Below are positions 63,121 through 64,000 of a stretch of 64,000 nt of DNA, piece after piece. Within the stretch, counting starts at the first letter, position 1; the number at the start of each line of letters is the position of its first letter. Source of the stretch: Corbicula japonica (taxonomy: Eukaryota; Mollusca; Bivalvia; Venerida; Cyrenidae); contig JAZAYU010000054.1 in assembly GCA_038501625.1 (NCBI GenBank), positions 992,001-1,056,000 on the forward strand, in the 5' to 3' direction. Made by a program: the position numbers and the translations under genes. The notes under the pieces are model-generated. The model did not search any database, was not told where the DNA came from, and saw only the letters and a list, made by a program, of their open reading frames with translations.

Positions 63121-63489
63121 ATAGTGGTAAATCATAGAATATGAAAACACTGTCATGGATAATTGAAAAGTACAGTTTGTGTAGGCAATCCGAATCACTA
63201 AAAGCCTTTGGTTAGCAAAGTTATATAAAAAGTTACAATTACCTTTTTTGTTTTTAGGTTTTGGTGTTCACATGACCTTACCTAAAGTATGTTTATTTTA
63301 TTCAAGTGAAAATAAATGTAATATATGTTACAAAAACCCCGCAGCCCCAATTTTCAAAACTTGCCTTTGCCCTTGAATATATGCATTTTTAAAGAAATAC
63401 GAAGTGATTTGTTTTGATTCCCCGATTCCATCTCAAAACCGCATCTATTTATGAGTTCTTTTTTTGGGATCTATCGTGAACGGTTGGAC

Positions 63490-64000
63490 TCGTCGCATTT
63501 GCAATCCAAATTGAGTTGAGCTTGTAAAAGTTTTCCAGGGATACCCCTGACCCCAATGTCTGCTTCGCCATACACATGCAATATAACGGATCTGGATTCG
63601 GTCTTGGGTTGATACCAAACAATAAAATTATTTTGAAAAGTACAGGAAGGTAGACAACACAAGCACTGTCATTTCTATGTGAGGACATTCTACTAGAATA
63701 TAATGCAAGCAATGCAAAACCAGCCTTTAAAGTAAAGAAATAGTTGTGAAGAATTTTCAGAACAGTGACATAACGACAATTTCTTTGATCATAGATTAGT
63801 TTAAATACAAATATTGCTTCTCGAGTTTCTGTAATAGTTTCAGAGAAAATCGTTCTAACTAAAACAAAAGATATGAGCAACATAAAGCTTAAGTGAAAAT
63901 AAAAAATGCATCTGCATCCTAATTTATTGTTTACTCTCTTCTAACGCTCGTCAACTCCAAGTTTGACCTGATCTGCTGACTTAACTAAAACTACACTTTA
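63490..64000. repeat. Dispersed repeat, copy 2
   Basis: Same orientation and order as 56950-57480 and running off the right edge. The minus strand is open for 144 codons (63449-63883; NDSACVVYLPVLFKIILLFG), but copy 1 keeps only part of this frame, so coding is doubtful. Confidence 0.88.

Overview
The window looks like eukaryotic, AT-rich, repeat-laden genomic DNA, most probably from a bivalve mollusc. This is inferred from the mix of element families: Penelope-like retroelements, a 168-bp tandem-repeat element with an ACGG microsatellite tail, CR1/Jockey-like LINEs, tRNA-derived SINEs and many hairpin MITEs. No species can be named from the sequence alone.

Region 1 (1-38,060, minus strand) is essentially one gene, a homologue of TRANK1 (TPR and ankyrin repeat-containing protein with a C-terminal UvrD/PcrA-like SF1 helicase-type P-loop NTPase). 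I could chain 30 coding exons by hand. Each has AG/GT borders, the intron phases match at every junction, and the exons sum to 6198 nt, exactly 2066 codons in one open frame. The start codon is at 38,014-38,012. The gene runs off the left edge just after the Walker A motif (GRSGTGKTT, split across exons 28/29), so most of the helicase domain lies outside the window. The N-terminal two thirds consists of three successive TPR-ankyrin modules. A long acidic exon (9883-11063) separates these from the NTPase part.

The introns hold no other gene that I can support. They carry a broken Penelope-like element (4060-7440), a second fragment of the same family (34,840-35,660), many stray copies of its terminal repeat, TIR/MITE elements, a SINE, microsatellites and minisatellites. 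The most unusual is a 113-bp tandem array (2450-3330) made of copies of the 3' end of exon 27 together with its splice donor.

Region 2 (38,060-64,000) is intergenic or belongs to genes that are mostly outside the window. It contains nested repeats: a TIR element plus a large palindrome (38,715-39,263), a tandem-repeat Helitron-like/pearl-like element (40,620-42,177), a TIR element (42,429-43,217), a palindrome (43,533-43,722), a 5'-truncated LINE (43,800-46,465), MITEs at 47.4, 48.7 and 49.4 kb, and a second, heavily broken LINE with a PHD-finger remnant and a SINE inserted in it (51,480-54,850). One isolated plus-strand exon at 55,679-55,789 encodes a piece of a TIR domain, directly beside an 86-bp-arm palindrome. 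From 56 kb to the end there are dispersed and tandem repeats and no convincing gene.
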